From Mycobacterium europaeum (GTDB lineage Bacteria; Actinomycetota; Actinomycetes; Mycobacteriales; Mycobacteriaceae): a stretch of DNA of 64,000 nucleotides. A program made the position numbers and the translations under genes. Positions within the stretch are counted from its first letter, which is position 1, and every line of letters starts with the position of its first letter. Of the stretch, positions 57,901 to 64,000 are shown in pieces. The stretch lies in contig NZ_LQOU01000002.1 of the NCBI RefSeq assembly GCF_002102155.1, positions 207,782 through 271,781 of the forward strand, written 5' to 3'. The notes beneath the pieces were generated by a model, which did no database searches, was not told where the DNA came from, and worked only from the letters and a program-made list of their open reading frames with translations.

Positions 57901-60900
57901 GTCGCCGCGATCAACCGCAGCCTGGATGTCGGCCTTCCGGTGCGCGTCGTGTTCGAGTCGCCCACGGTCGCCCAGCTGGCGCTGCGGATCGGTGAGGGCA
58001 CGGGCGGCCTGGAGCCGCTGGTGGCTGCCGAGCGACCGGCCGTGGTGCCGTTGTCGTTCGCGCAGAACCGGCTGTGGTTCCTCGACCAATTGCAGGGCCC
58101 ATCACCGGTTTACAACATGGCGGCCGCCCTGCGGCTGAGCGGGCCGCTCGACGCCGACGCGCTCGGCGCCGCGCTGGCCGACGTGGTGGCCCGCCACGAG
58201 AGCCTGCGCACCCTGATCGCCGCGCCCGAGGGCACCCCCCAGCAGCTGGTGACCCCCGTCGAAAAGGCCGACTTCGGGTGGGAGGTTGTCGACGCCAGCG
58301 GCTGGTCGGCCGCCCAGCTCGACGAGGCCATCGGCGACACGGCCCGCTACACCTTCGACCTGGCCGCCGAAATCCCGCTGCGCGCAGAGCTTTTCCGTAT
58401 CGACGACGACGAGCACGTGCTGGCCGCCGTGGTCCACCACATCGCCGCCGACGGCATGTCGATCACCCCGCTGGTGCGCGACCTGGGCATGGCCTATGCC
58501 AGCCGGTGCGGCGGCCGCGCCCCCGGCTGGGCGCCGCTGCCGGTCCAATACGTCGACTACACGCTGTGGCAGCGCGCGCAGTTCGGCGACCTCGACGACC
58601 GCCAGAGCCCCATCGCCGCGCAGCTCGCCTACTGGGAAGAGGCCCTGGCCGGCATGCCCGACCGGGTGCAACTGCCCACCGATCGGCCCTACCCCCTGGT
58701 GGCCGATCAACGCGGCGCCACCGTCGAAATCGACTGGCCCACAGAGCTTCAGCAGCAAGTCGACGCGGTGGCCCGCAAGCACAACGCGACCAGCTTCATG
58801 GTGGTCCAGACCGCCCTCGCGGTGCTGCTCTCCAAGCTCAGCGCCAGCCCCGATGTGGCGGTGGGCTTCCCGATCGCCGGGCGGCGCGACCCCGCCCTCG
58901 ACGACCTCGTCGGGTTCTTCGTCAACACCCTGGTGCTGCGGGTCGAGGTGGCCGGCGATCCCACGTTCACCGACCTGCTGTCGCAGGTGCGCGGGCGCAG
59001 CCTGGCCGCCTACGAACACCAGGACGTGCCCTTCGAGGTGCTGGTCGAACGGCTCAACCCCGCCCGAAGCCTCACCCACCACCCCCTGGTCCAGGTCATG
59101 CTGGCCTGGCAGAACTTCGCCGGGCAGGACGGCGGCGGCCCGGCCGCCGGCCTGTCCCTGGGCGACGTCGAGATCACGCCGATGCCGGTGGACACCCAAA
59201 CCGCCCGGATGGACCTGACCTTCTCGCTGGCCGAGCGCTGGAACCGGGCCGGGGAGCCCGCCGGTATCGGCGGAACCGTGGAATTCCGCACCGACGTGTT
59301 CGACCCGGGCAGCATCCAGGCGCTCGTCGGACGGTTGCAGCGGGTGCTGACGGCCATGACCGTCGACCCCACCCGACCGTTGTCGTCGCTGGATCTGCTC
59401 GACGACGCCGAGCACGCCCGCCTCGACGAGATCGGGAACCGGGCGGTGCTGACCGCGCCGCTGGCGGTGCCGGTGTCCATTCCGGCGCTGTTCGCCGCGC
59501 AGGTGGCCCGCACACCGGAGGCCGTGGCGCTGGTGTGCGGTGGCCGGTCCATGACCTACCGCGAGCTGGACGAGGCCGCGAACTCCCTGGCGCTGGTGTT
59601 GGCCGCCCGCGGGGCCGCGCCGGGACAGTGCGTGGCGCTGCTGTTCTCGCGTTCGGCCGAGGCGATCGTGGCGATCCTGGCGGCGCTCAAGGCCGGGGCG
59701 GCGTATCTGCCGATCGACCCGGCGCTGCCGGAGTCCCGAATCGGATTCGTGCTCTCCGACGCCGCCCCGCTGGCCGTCGTCACCACCGCCGACCTGGCCG
59801 ACCGGCTGCGCAGCCACGACGTGCCGGTCATCGACGTCGACAACCTCGAGCCCCCCGCCCGGTCCGAAGCGACGCTGACGGCGCCGGGGCCGGAGGACCT
59901 CGCCTACCTCATCTACACGTCCGGCACCACCGGCGTCCCCAAGGGCGTCGCGGTCACGCACCAGAACGCGACCCAACTGCTGGCGCGCATGGACGCCGGT
60001 CTGCCGCGCGCCGGGGTGTGGTCGCAGTGGCATTCGCTCGCCTTCGACGTCTCGGTCCACGAGATCTTCGGTGCGCTGCTGCACGGTGGCCGGCTGGTCG
60101 TGGTGCCCGAATCGGTGGCGCGCTCGCCCGAAGACCTCCACGCGCTGCTGGTGGCCGAACAGGTCACCGTGTTGAGCCAGACCCCGTCGGCGGCCGCGAT
60201 GCTGTCACCCGACGGGCTCGACGGGGCCGCCCTGGTGGTGGCCGGCGAGGCGTGCCCGGCCGAGCTGGTCGACCGGTGGGGCACGGGCCGGGCGATGATC
60301 AACGCCTACGGCCCGACCGAGGCCACGGTGTACGCGGCGGTCAGCGAACCCCTGGAGCCGGCGTCGGTCGAGTCCGGCGTGGTGCCGATCGGCTCGCCGG
60401 TGCCCGGGGGAGCGTTGTTCGTGCTCGACGGGCGGTTACGGCCGGTGCCCGTCGGCGTGGTCGGCGAGCTCTACGTCGCCGGTGCCGGCGTGGCGTGCGG
60501 GTATTGGCATCGCGCGCCCCTGACGGCCTCACGGTTCGTGGCGTGCCCGTTCGGCGGCCCCGGCACCCGCATGTATCGCACCGGCGACCTGGTCCGCTGG
60601 CGCACCGACGGGCAGCTGGACTACCTGGGCCGCGCCGACGAACAGGTCAAGATCCGCGGGTACCGCATCGAGCTCGGCGAGGTGCGCGCGGCCCTGGCCT
60701 GGCTGGACGGGGTGGAGCAGGCGGTCGTCGTCGCCCGCGAGGACCGGCCCGGCGGTAAGCGACTGGTCGCTTACATCACCGGATCCGCCGACCCGGCCGG
60801 CGTGCGCGCCGCGCTGGCCGAGCGGTTGCCGGCGTACATGATCCCGGCCGCCGTGCTGGTGCTCGACGCGCTGCCGCTGACGCCCAACGGCAAGCTCGAC

Positions 60901-63900
60901 ACCCGCGCCCTGCCCGCGCCGGAATACTCCGACGCCGACCGGTACCGGGCCCCGGACAACGCCGTCGAGGAAATCCTGGCCGGCATCTACGCCCAGGTGC
61001 TCGGGCTGGACCGCGTCGGGGTCGACGACTCCTTCTTCGACCTCGGCGGCGACAGCATCTCCTCGATGCAGGTGGTGACCCGGGCCCGCGCCGCCGGCCT
61101 GATCTGCCGGACCCGCGACATCTTCGTCGAGCAGACCGTCGCCCGGCTGGCCCGGGTGGCCGAGGTCGCCGACACCCCCGCCGACGTGGCCGACGAGGGC
61201 GTGGGCCCGGTGCCGGCCACCCCGATCATCCGCTGGCTGCAGGGCGTCGAGGGCCCGGTCGACCAGTTCAACCAGGCGATGCTGGTCCGGGCCCCCGCCG
61301 GGGTCGGCGAGGCCGACGTGCTGGTGCTGCTGCAGGCCCTGCTCGATCGGCACGGCATGCTGCGGCTGCGTGTCGACGACGGCTGGTCGCTGACGGTTCC
61401 GGAGCCGGGTGCGGTGGACGCCGCCGACTGCCTGCACACCGTGGCCGAGCTGTCCGACGCGGCGCTGATCGACGCGCGGTCCCGGCTGAACCCGGCCGCC
61501 GGGGCGATGCTCAGCGCGCTGTGGGTCAGCTCGACCGCCCAGCTGGCGGTGATCGTCCACCACCTGGCCGTCGACGGCGTGTCCTGGCGAATCCTGTTGG
61601 AGGACTTGAACATCGCGTGGGCCCAGCACCGGACGGGCCAGCCGGTGGCGCTGCCGGCGGCGGGGACGTCGTTCGCGCGGTGGGCCGCGCAGCTGGCCGA
61701 GCGCGCCAACGACCCGGACGTGGTGGACCAGCTGGACACCTGGACGCGGGTGGCGGCGACGCCCGCGGCGCTGCCCGCGGTGCGCCCCGAGGCGGACACC
61801 TTCGCCGCCGCCGGGCAGCTCTCGGCGGAGCTGGACGCCGAGACCACCGGCATGCTGCTCGGTGCGGTGCCCGCGGCGTTCCACGCCGGCGTGCAGGACA
61901 TCCTGCTGATCGCGTTCGCCCTGGCGCTGGCCGAGTTCCTGGGCCCCCGCGCTGAGGGCGGGACGCCGATCGGCATCGACGTCGAAGGCCACGGCCGCCA
62001 CGAGGAGCTGGGCCGCGACGTCGACCTGTCGCGCACCGTCGGGTGGTTCACCGCCAAGTACCCGGTGTCATTGGCGACCGGTGAATTGCCCTGGGCGCAA
62101 GTCATTTCCGGCGGCCCATTGCTGGGGGCGGCGATCAAGGACGCCAAGGAACAGCTGCGCGCCCTGCCCGACTCGCTGACCTACGGGCTGCTGCGCTACC
62201 TGAACACGGAGGCCGGCCTGGACGGCTCCGACCCGCCGATCGGGTTCAACTACCTGGGACGGCAGGGCGGCGCCGAGCTCACCGAGGAGATGTGGCGGCC
62301 CGTGCCGGGCTCGGTCACCGCCGCGGCCGCGGCGATCCCGATGCCGCTGATGCACACCCTGGAGCTCAACGCGGCCACCGTCGACACCGGGGACGGCCCG
62401 CAGCTGCAGGCCCATTGGACGTGGGCGCCGTCGGCGCTGGACGACGGGCAGGTCGGCCGGCTGAGCCGGTTGTGGTTCGACGCGCTGGCCGGGATCTGCG
62501 CGCACGTGCGATCCGGCGGCGGCGGGTTGACGCCCTCGGACGTCGCACCCGCCCGCCTCAGCCAGAAGCAGATCGACCACCTGCAACGGCAATGCCGCAT
62601 CGCCGACGTGCTGCCGCTGACCCCCGTCCAGCAGGGGCTGCTCTTCCACGCCAACACGGTGCGGGGCGCGGGCGGGGATGCCAGCGACCTCTACGCCGGC
62701 CAGCTCGACATCAGCATCGCCGGCCCGCTGAACCCCGACCGCCTGCGCGACGCGGTGCACGCGGTGGTCCACCGGCATGCGAACCTGGTGGCCCGATTCT
62801 TCGACCAGTTCGACGAGCCGGTGCAGGTCATCCCGGCCGACCCCGCGCCGGCCTGGCAATACCTGGAGCTGGGCGGCGACGAGGACGTCGACGCGCACAT
62901 CGAGCGGCTCTGCGCCGCCGAGCGCGCCGCCGTCTGCGACCTCGCCGACCAGCCGCCCTTCCGGGTGGCCTTGATCCGCACCGCGATCGACCGGCACCGG
63001 CTGGTGCTGACCAACCACCACATCGTGCTCGACGGCTGGTCGATGCCGATCCTGCTCGGCGACATCTTCGCCGGCTACTACGGCCAGCGCCTGCCCGCCG
63101 CGGCGCCCTACCGCGACTTCGTCGGCTGGCTGGCCGCCCGCGACCGCGACGCCGCCCGCACCGCCTGGGGCGAAGTGTTCGCCGGCTTCGACGCCCCGAC
63201 CCTGGTCGGCCGTCAGGACCGGCTGCAGCCGGGCGGCCAAGGCGTCGAAACTCTCAGTCTCCCAGCCGATCTCACCCGCGCCGTCGGTGAACTCGCGCGT
63301 TCCCGCCACACCACCGTCAACACGGTGCTGCAGGCCGCCTACGCGCAACTGCTGTGCTGGCTGACCGGCCAGCACGACGTCGCCTTCGGGACCACGGTTT
63401 CGGGCAGGCCGGCCGAACTCCTCGGCGCGGAATCGATGGTCGGCCTGATGATCAACACCGTGCCGGTGCGGGCCAAGATCGGCCCCACCACCACCACCAC
63501 CGACCTGCTCGAGCAGCTGCAGGGCGCCAACAACCACACGTTCGACCATCAGCACCTGGCGCTCAACGACATTCACCGCATCACCGGCCAGGACAAGCTC
63601 TTCGACACCCTGTTCGCCTACGAGAACTATCCGATCGACGCGGCCGCCTTGTCCGGTGATCAGGAGTTGTCCATCACCGACATCACCAGCCGCGAATCCA
63701 CCCACTACCCGCTGACGATCCAGGCCCAGCCGGGGCACCAACTGCGGCTGCGCGTCGAATACGACACCGACGTGTTCGGCCCGGGCGCCGTCGCGACGTT
63801 GGTCGAACGGCTGCGGCGGGTGCTGGCCGCCATGACCACCGACCCGGCGCGCCCGTTGTCATCGATCGATGCCCTGGACGCCGGTGAACACCGCAGGCTG

Positions 63901-64000
63901 GATGAGATCGGCAACCGGGCGGTGCTGACGCGGCCGTGGGTGCCGGTGTCGATTCCGGCGTTGTTCGCCGCGCAGGTGGCCCGTAGTCCGTTGGCGACGG
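42916..64000 (+). CDS. non-ribosomal lipopeptide synthetase, at least six modules (open at right edge)
   Basis: At least 7028 residues, no stop in the window. GTG 42916 follows GGGGGGA. Order by motif (residue): C1 HHIAIDG 137; A1 SGTTGVPKG ~608; PCP1 LGGDS ~980; E1 HHLAVDG 1155; C2 HHIVLDG 1636; A2 SGSTGIPKG ~2098 with an N-methyltransferase inserted (LEIGAGSG 2455); PCP2 ~2876; C3 3064; A3 3556; PCP3 3930; C4 4122; A4 4613; PCP4 ~4983; C5 5174; A5 5666; PCP5 6040; E5 6215; C6 6701; A6 begins ~7005. C2 and C6 are DCL-like (LPLTPxQQGLLFH), following E domains; C3-C5 are LCL-like (PLSFAQxRLWF). C1 is divergent and may add the fatty acyl chain. Pocket residues for A1 and A4 (D,V,W,T,V,A,A,M,C,K) resemble phenylalanine codes. 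Architecture resembles the M. paratuberculosis L5P synthetase. Confidence 0.93.
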   Translation, partial: MERSDRALPLTRAQLDIWLAQQTGHFDVAWQLGVLVRIEGTVDRALFEQAMRHVVGEAESIRASFFEVDGEVFQTALEDPEIDLAFYDVSGSPDPEREVRERASAIQRTPMPLTGPMINFHLFQTAPDEYYWFSCCHHIAIDGLGIALLGRRIAAVYSALASGVPISPAFFGSLRDLVDSEAEYAASADYVADQTYWTEHLPSARGGDYRLTQTASERDPYAPSAPVQLDSSAVGLIKQLSKALGIRRSSVLTAACALLVRAFRTDNSDEVVLDFPVSRRTDPESKTHPGMLAGVVPLVLTAAPHGTVADFLRQVDTRSREALRHQRFPVHMLGGDGGFRGAPQASSRVVVNFVPARLTLSLAGVPATATYTTFGPVGHFGLFFLGFGDQQFLSTVGVGQPFSNFDVSDLAGRLQRVLVAMAGDPSRALSSVDVLGDDECARLEVFGNRAVLTGSGPVPVSVPSLFAGQVARAPGAVALVCGGRSVSYRELDAASNRLAHRLVAQGAGPGQTVALLFSRSAEAVAAMLAVLKTGAAYLPIDPVSPDSRIGFLLADVAPVAVVTTAELAGRLAGRGVAVIDVDDPRLDGEPETALPEPDAEGVAYVIYTSGTTGVPKGVAVTHRNVTQLIGSLDAGLPVPGVWSHCHSPAFDVSVWEIFAPLLRGGRVVIVDEDTARAPEELHAVLVAEEVTVLTQTPSAVAMLDPAGLEGVALVLAGEACPPEVVDRWAPGRVLVNAYGPTETTMCVAISAPLQAGTGVAPIGSPVRQAGLFVLDGWLRPVPVGVVGELYVAGAGVATGYVGRAGLTGARFVACPFGGAGQRMYRTGDLACWGADGQLRYLGRADEQVKIRGYRIELGEIQAALAGLDGVEQAVVIAREDRPGDKRLVGYVTGAADTAALRTQLSERLPGFMVPAAIVGLQTLPLTANGKLDTRALPTPEYATGAYHAPQNAVEEILATIYAEVLGTDRVSTHDSFFELGGDSILALQVVSRARAAGLRCRPRDVFVEQTVARLARVAAVAGGEADVIDEGLGPVRATPIMRWLQSVNGPIDEFNQTMLLQAPAGVAEADVAILLQALLDRHAMLRLRVDRDGADGWSLRVPDPGSVDAAGCLRSVEVLSGEALAAARSRLDPATGTMLSAVWVAPTGQLALIVHHLAVDGVSWRILVEDLNIAWAQHRGGQPVELPAGGTSFARWASLLDEHARRAEVIEQIAAWKRTAATPPALPAVRPDVDTYATAGHLSVSLDAEVTRTLIGEAPAAFHAGVQDILLIAFGLAWAEFLGPDIASAAPIAIDVEGHGRHEELAPDVDLSRTVGWFTTKYPVALTVGPTSWAQVQAGEPALGTLIKEGKEQLRAVPHPLTYGVLRYLNGDAELDGADPSIGFNYLGRLVAGTELSDELWRLHPESLSLTGAAAAIPMPLAHTVELNAGTVDTDAGPQLHANWTWAPSALDEAQIRRLSQLWFDALSGVCAHVRAGGGGLTPSDIAPARLSQPQIDELHRRYDLADILPLTPLQQGLLFHSSTAHGSDDMYAVQLDFTLTGPLDPDRLHDAVHAVINRHPHLAAWFYERFDEPVQIIPANPVVEWRCVELDTEQQIEELCAAERAAVGDLAERPPFRVAVIRTGADRHRLVLTNHHIVLDGWSLPILLREIFTSYYGEPLPAAAPYRSFVTWLADRDLDAARAAWADVLADFETPTLVGPNDRLGQGRRGAASFRVAEKTTRAVTELARSCHTTVSTVLHGAWALLLTSLTGQHDVVFGTPRSRVGQLEVDGAESMVGLLINTVPVRANIAATTTTAELLRQLQETNNDTIEHQHLALNDIHRLTGHEQLFDTLFVYENYPIGDGMQLGPDGLAIAGFTNREYNHYPLTMEALPGRELGLHVEFDADVFDVESVEALVERFRRVLVAMTSDPGRRLSSVGLLDRDERNLVLAELSGAGAAAPMGVAPELLAAAASADPDAVAVVDGERRLSYRQLDEWSNRLARRLIDAGVGPERAVGVAMDRCLELVVAWWAVVKAGGVHAPIDLDHPVERITAVLESAGAVCVLTCGADEVAGAGARPVLRIDGLDLSGHSAEPITGADRLAPLTAHDAAYVIFTSGSTGIPKGVVVGHAGLLGWAAAQRESCGLDADARVLMVASPTFDASVGEMLLAAVSGAALVVAPAGVYAGEPLTALLQSQRVNAAFLTPTVLSSLDRSRLPEFDRLMVGGEACPAELVAAWAPGRRMFNVYGPTETTIWVTMSAPLSAEGPVRIGTPIPGVCAMVLDAWLNPAPVGVVGELYVSGPALAHGYMGRVDLTAERFVANPFGGAGSRMYRTGDLVRWTRDGTLDFVGRADKQIKLRGQRIELGEIENTLLACSHVTQAAVTVRDGAAGSHLVAYVTLDHTTNADHDVEDVEEWQHLYDDLYGADLGSRFGMDFRGWNSSYTGEPIPLEEMIEWRAATVDRIMALRPRRVLEIGAGSGLLLSQIAPECEQYVATDFSPVAIENLARSLEESQFAWRDRVELFTQPAHVTDRLPQGHFDTVIVNSVVQYFPNAGYLAEVIDHAMELLAPGGALFIGDVRNHALQGAFQTGIALSRSADTADADEIRKRVSHAMLGETELLLAPDFFTTWAVNRPSVGGLEIQVKRGVSDNELNRYRYDIVIHKAPAAVRSVATAPTWSWTERAGLDGLRDDLMSLRPAVVRVTDIPQAGVIADVRIQGGLAAGLSVKDALAQASPDAPVAVAEELHRIGDSAGYRVAVTWGAQTGSLSAVFVDSDDQPAAALTDLYLPPAGMRQRTSHANDPRTNTKIGEVREQLNAWLPEYMVPTHIVALEEFPMTSSGKLDRRALPEPEYQDVDRYRAPSTPAEEILVGIYGQVLGLERVGVDDSFFDLGGDSLSAMRLIAAVNASMNANLGVRAVFEAPTVAELVRLVGDETNWPEPLVARDRPAVIPLSFAQTRLWFIDQFQGPSPIYNVTVALRLRGYLNADALGAALADVVARHESLRTVFAAADGVPQQVVIPAERIGFACEVIDARGWPEDRLRERMAAAARYTFDLASESPLHTELFTLGDDAHILVVAVHHIAADGWSITPFARDLGVAYASRCAGHAPAWAPLAVQYVDYTLWQRAHLGDVDDADSRIAAQLNFWAGALAGLPERLQLPTDRPYPQVADHRGARLAVDWPAELQQQIRRVAREHNATSFMVIQAAFAALLSRIAAADDVAVGFPIAGRSEPALDELIGFFVNTLVLRVDLKELGGDPTFADLLAQVRRRSLAAFEHQDVPFELLVERLNPARSLAHHPLIQVLLGWENFPGEVTAPAGGLALGDLQVTPMPVHTDTARMDLTFSLAERFTDSGARAGIVVTAEYRTDVFDANTVERLIERLQRLLTVVAAEPDRRLSSVDLLDAGEHARLERWGNRGVLTRPATPKSVPALFAAQAARTPDAVALVCDGKSMTYRELDEAANRLAHLLIHHGARPGERVALLFSRSAEAIVAILAALKSGAAYLPIDPALPAARMEFMLTDAAPIAAVTTAALAGRLDGFGLAVVDVDDPAVGDQPATAPPLPAPDDLAHIIYTSGTTGVPKGVAVTQHNVAQLFDDLRLGIELSAEQVWTQFHSYAFDFSVWEIWGALLHGGRLVLVPEAVSRSPEEFHALLVGEGVTVLTQTPSAVGMLPTDGLDGTALVIGAEPCPPELVDRWAPARVMVNVYGPTETTMWACKSAPLEAGSGFPPIGSPVTRAAFFVLDEWLRPVPAGVVGELYLAGDGVGVGYWRRSALTASRFMACPFGAPGARMYRTGDLVCWGTDGQLRYLGRADEQVKIRGYRIELGEIQSALGGLDGVEQAVVVAREDRPGDKRLVGYVTGTVDAGRARAALAERLPAYMVPAAVVALPALPMTVNGKLDARALPAPDYRDIDNYRAPTTATEEILAGIYAEVLGVERVGVDDSFFDLGGDSLSTMRLISAINASLDTELPVRVVFEAPTVAQLAPRIDEGAGRLAPLVASERPAVIPLSFAQSRLWFIQQLQGPSPVYNMAAALRLGGRLDADALCAALADVVRRHESLRTLFPARDGTPEQVVIPAEDVDFGWDVVDATGWADGELGDAIEATTRHAFDLAVETPLRARLFAIDEREHLLVIVVHHIAADGLSLTPLAADLSTAYAGRSAGRAPAWADLPVQYVDYTLWQRAQFGDLDDGDSPIAAQLSYWLDTLSGMPERLQLPTDRPYPPVADQRGSSVVVDWPAELQQQIRRIARQHNATTFMVVQAALAVLLSKIGGTADVSVGFPIAGRRDRALDQLVGFFVNTLVLRVDLAGDPSFSELLERVQARSLAAFENQDVPFELLVERLNPARSLTHHPLVQVMLAWQNFAGHDDPAAGLTLGDLEVSSVPVDTDSARMDLVFSLAERWNETGEAAGIAGRVEFRTDVFDAQSIEALTERLQRVLVAMVGDPSRVLSSVDLLDGTEHARLEELGNTAVLTGPATAPLSVPELFAAQVAGAPEAVALVCEGLSVTYRELDEASNRLAHLLVAHGARPGQTVALLFSRSAEAVAAIVAVLKTGAAYLPIDPSSPDTRIEFMLGDATPVVAVSTADLARRFEGHSVPVIDVNDRRLDTLPATDLPLPGPDSVAYLIYTSGTTGVPKGVAVTHRNVAQLIGSLNAGLPAPGVWSHAHSLAFDVSVWEIFAPLLRGGRLVVVPESVARSPQDFHAVLVAQAVSVLTQTPSAVAMLDPVGLDGVALVLAGEACPPEVVDRWAPGRVLVNAYGPTETTMCVAISAPLEAGSGVPPIGFPVPEAALLVLDESLRPVPEGVVGELYVAGSGVAVGYLGRPGLTASRFVACPFGGVGTRMYRTGDLVRWNNDGQLQYFGRADEQVKVRGYRIELGEIQAALAGLDGVQQAVVIAREDRPGDKRLVGYVTGAADPAKLRAKLSERLPGFMVPAAIVGLETVPLTANGKLDTRALPTPEYAASDYRAPQNAVEEILATIYAEVLGADRVGVDDSFFELGGDSISAMGLVAAINRSLDVGLPVRVVFESPTVAQLALRIGEGTGGLEPLVAAERPAVVPLSFAQNRLWFLDQLQGPSPVYNMAAALRLSGPLDADALGAALADVVARHESLRTLIAAPEGTPQQLVTPVEKADFGWEVVDASGWSAAQLDEAIGDTARYTFDLAAEIPLRAELFRIDDDEHVLAAVVHHIAADGMSITPLVRDLGMAYASRCGGRAPGWAPLPVQYVDYTLWQRAQFGDLDDRQSPIAAQLAYWEEALAGMPDRVQLPTDRPYPLVADQRGATVEIDWPTELQQQVDAVARKHNATSFMVVQTALAVLLSKLSASPDVAVGFPIAGRRDPALDDLVGFFVNTLVLRVEVAGDPTFTDLLSQVRGRSLAAYEHQDVPFEVLVERLNPARSLTHHPLVQVMLAWQNFAGQDGGGPAAGLSLGDVEITPMPVDTQTARMDLTFSLAERWNRAGEPAGIGGTVEFRTDVFDPGSIQALVGRLQRVLTAMTVDPTRPLSSLDLLDDAEHARLDEIGNRAVLTAPLAVPVSIPALFAAQVARTPEAVALVCGGRSMTYRELDEAANSLALVLAARGAAPGQCVALLFSRSAEAIVAILAALKAGAAYLPIDPALPESRIGFVLSDAAPLAVVTTADLADRLRSHDVPVIDVDNLEPPARSEATLTAPGPEDLAYLIYTSGTTGVPKGVAVTHQNATQLLARMDAGLPRAGVWSQWHSLAFDVSVHEIFGALLHGGRLVVVPESVARSPEDLHALLVAEQVTVLSQTPSAAAMLSPDGLDGAALVVAGEACPAELVDRWGTGRAMINAYGPTEATVYAAVSEPLEPASVESGVVPIGSPVPGGALFVLDGRLRPVPVGVVGELYVAGAGVACGYWHRAPLTASRFVACPFGGPGTRMYRTGDLVRWRTDGQLDYLGRADEQVKIRGYRIELGEVRAALAWLDGVEQAVVVAREDRPGGKRLVAYITGSADPAGVRAALAERLPAYMIPAAVLVLDALPLTPNGKLDTRALPAPEYSDADRYRAPDNAVEEILAGIYAQVLGLDRVGVDDSFFDLGGDSISSMQVVTRARAAGLICRTRDIFVEQTVARLARVAEVADTPADVADEGVGPVPATPIIRWLQGVEGPVDQFNQAMLVRAPAGVGEADVLVLLQALLDRHGMLRLRVDDGWSLTVPEPGAVDAADCLHTVAELSDAALIDARSRLNPAAGAMLSALWVSSTAQLAVIVHHLAVDGVSWRILLEDLNIAWAQHRTGQPVALPAAGTSFARWAAQLAERANDPDVVDQLDTWTRVAATPAALPAVRPEADTFAAAGQLSAELDAETTGMLLGAVPAAFHAGVQDILLIAFALALAEFLGPRAEGGTPIGIDVEGHGRHEELGRDVDLSRTVGWFTAKYPVSLATGELPWAQVISGGPLLGAAIKDAKEQLRALPDSLTYGLLRYLNTEAGLDGSDPPIGFNYLGRQGGAELTEEMWRPVPGSVTAAAAAIPMPLMHTLELNAATVDTGDGPQLQAHWTWAPSALDDGQVGRLSRLWFDALAGICAHVRSGGGGLTPSDVAPARLSQKQIDHLQRQCRIADVLPLTPVQQGLLFHANTVRGAGGDASDLYAGQLDISIAGPLNPDRLRDAVHAVVHRHANLVARFFDQFDEPVQVIPADPAPAWQYLELGGDEDVDAHIERLCAAERAAVCDLADQPPFRVALIRTAIDRHRLVLTNHHIVLDGWSMPILLGDIFAGYYGQRLPAAAPYRDFVGWLAARDRDAARTAWGEVFAGFDAPTLVGRQDRLQPGGQGVETLSLPADLTRAVGELARSRHTTVNTVLQAAYAQLLCWLTGQHDVAFGTTVSGRPAELLGAESMVGLMINTVPVRAKIGPTTTTTDLLEQLQGANNHTFDHQHLALNDIHRITGQDKLFDTLFAYENYPIDAAALSGDQELSITDITSRESTHYPLTIQAQPGHQLRLRVEYDTDVFGPGAVATLVERLRRVLAAMTTDPARPLSSIDALDAGEHRRLDEIGNRAVLTRPWVPVSIPALFAAQVARSPLAT

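Overview
The window is chromosomal DNA from a slow-growing Mycobacterium, most likely of the M. avium complex or a close relative. Evidence: high GC, the mycobacterial order parA-scpA-scpB-rluB-cmk-der, a gabD2 aldehyde dehydrogenase, a PPE protein, a cutinase, tandem PknH-sensor-like proteins, a GAP-family lipid-addressing protein, and an MbtH plus giant NRPS pair resembling the lipopeptide synthetase of M. avium subsp. paratuberculosis. The exact species cannot be fixed from sequence reading alone.

Layout. (1) 1-4745: a tightly overlapped housekeeping operon for chromosome segregation, pseudouridine synthesis, CMP kinase and ribosome GTPase functions. (2) 4775-9211: a divergent TetR/phosphotransferase pair with two palindromic operators, then an SDR-cyclase-IclR operon. 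(3) 9264-11085: two tandem membrane proteins with PknH-type sensor ectodomains. (4) 11306-11379: tRNA-Pro(GGG). Its 3' half is the left att site of a 10.9-kb integrative element ending in a perfect 43-bp repeat at 22207-22249. The element has integrase, excisionase, a replication protein carrying 22-bp iterons, a Mu-type protease, a decoration protein, a major capsid protein and a scaffold. It has no recognisable terminase, portal, tail or lysis gene, so it looks like a capsid-encoding phage satellite. Its right end carries a kinase, an unknown 387-aa protein and a PD-(D/E)XK-like nuclease, a candidate defence module.

(5) 22250-30114: a metal/vitamin transport region (one-polypeptide ECF transporter; FetA-like ATPase, PacL/DUF1490 protein, and a FetB permease fused to a CtpC-type N-terminal domain). 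It is bounded on the right by a third, degenerate att copy and carries a second type of arm-like repeat at both ends. I infer an older, decayed element at the same tRNA. (6) 28.7-34.5 kb: gene-poor debris (VOC fragment, IS256-like and IS110-like transposase remnants, a frameshifted zinc-ribbon gene) around a PPE protein with an adhesin-like repeat tail. (7) 34470-41508: ordinary mycobacterial genes: DUF4189, DUF2510, cutinase, DUF4383, gabD2, PAS-ANTAR, GAP.

(8) 42642-64000: mbtH and an NRPS of at least 7028 residues, open at the window edge. Its visible order is C-A-PCP-E / C-A(MT)-PCP / C-A-PCP / C-A-PCP / C-A-PCP-E / C-A..., predicting a lipopeptide with a D residue at position 1, an N-methylated residue at 2, L residues at 3 and 4, a D residue at 5 and at least a sixth residue. 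Modules 1 and 4 share a phenylalanine-like pocket. This resembles the M. paratuberculosis lipopentapeptide but is longer.
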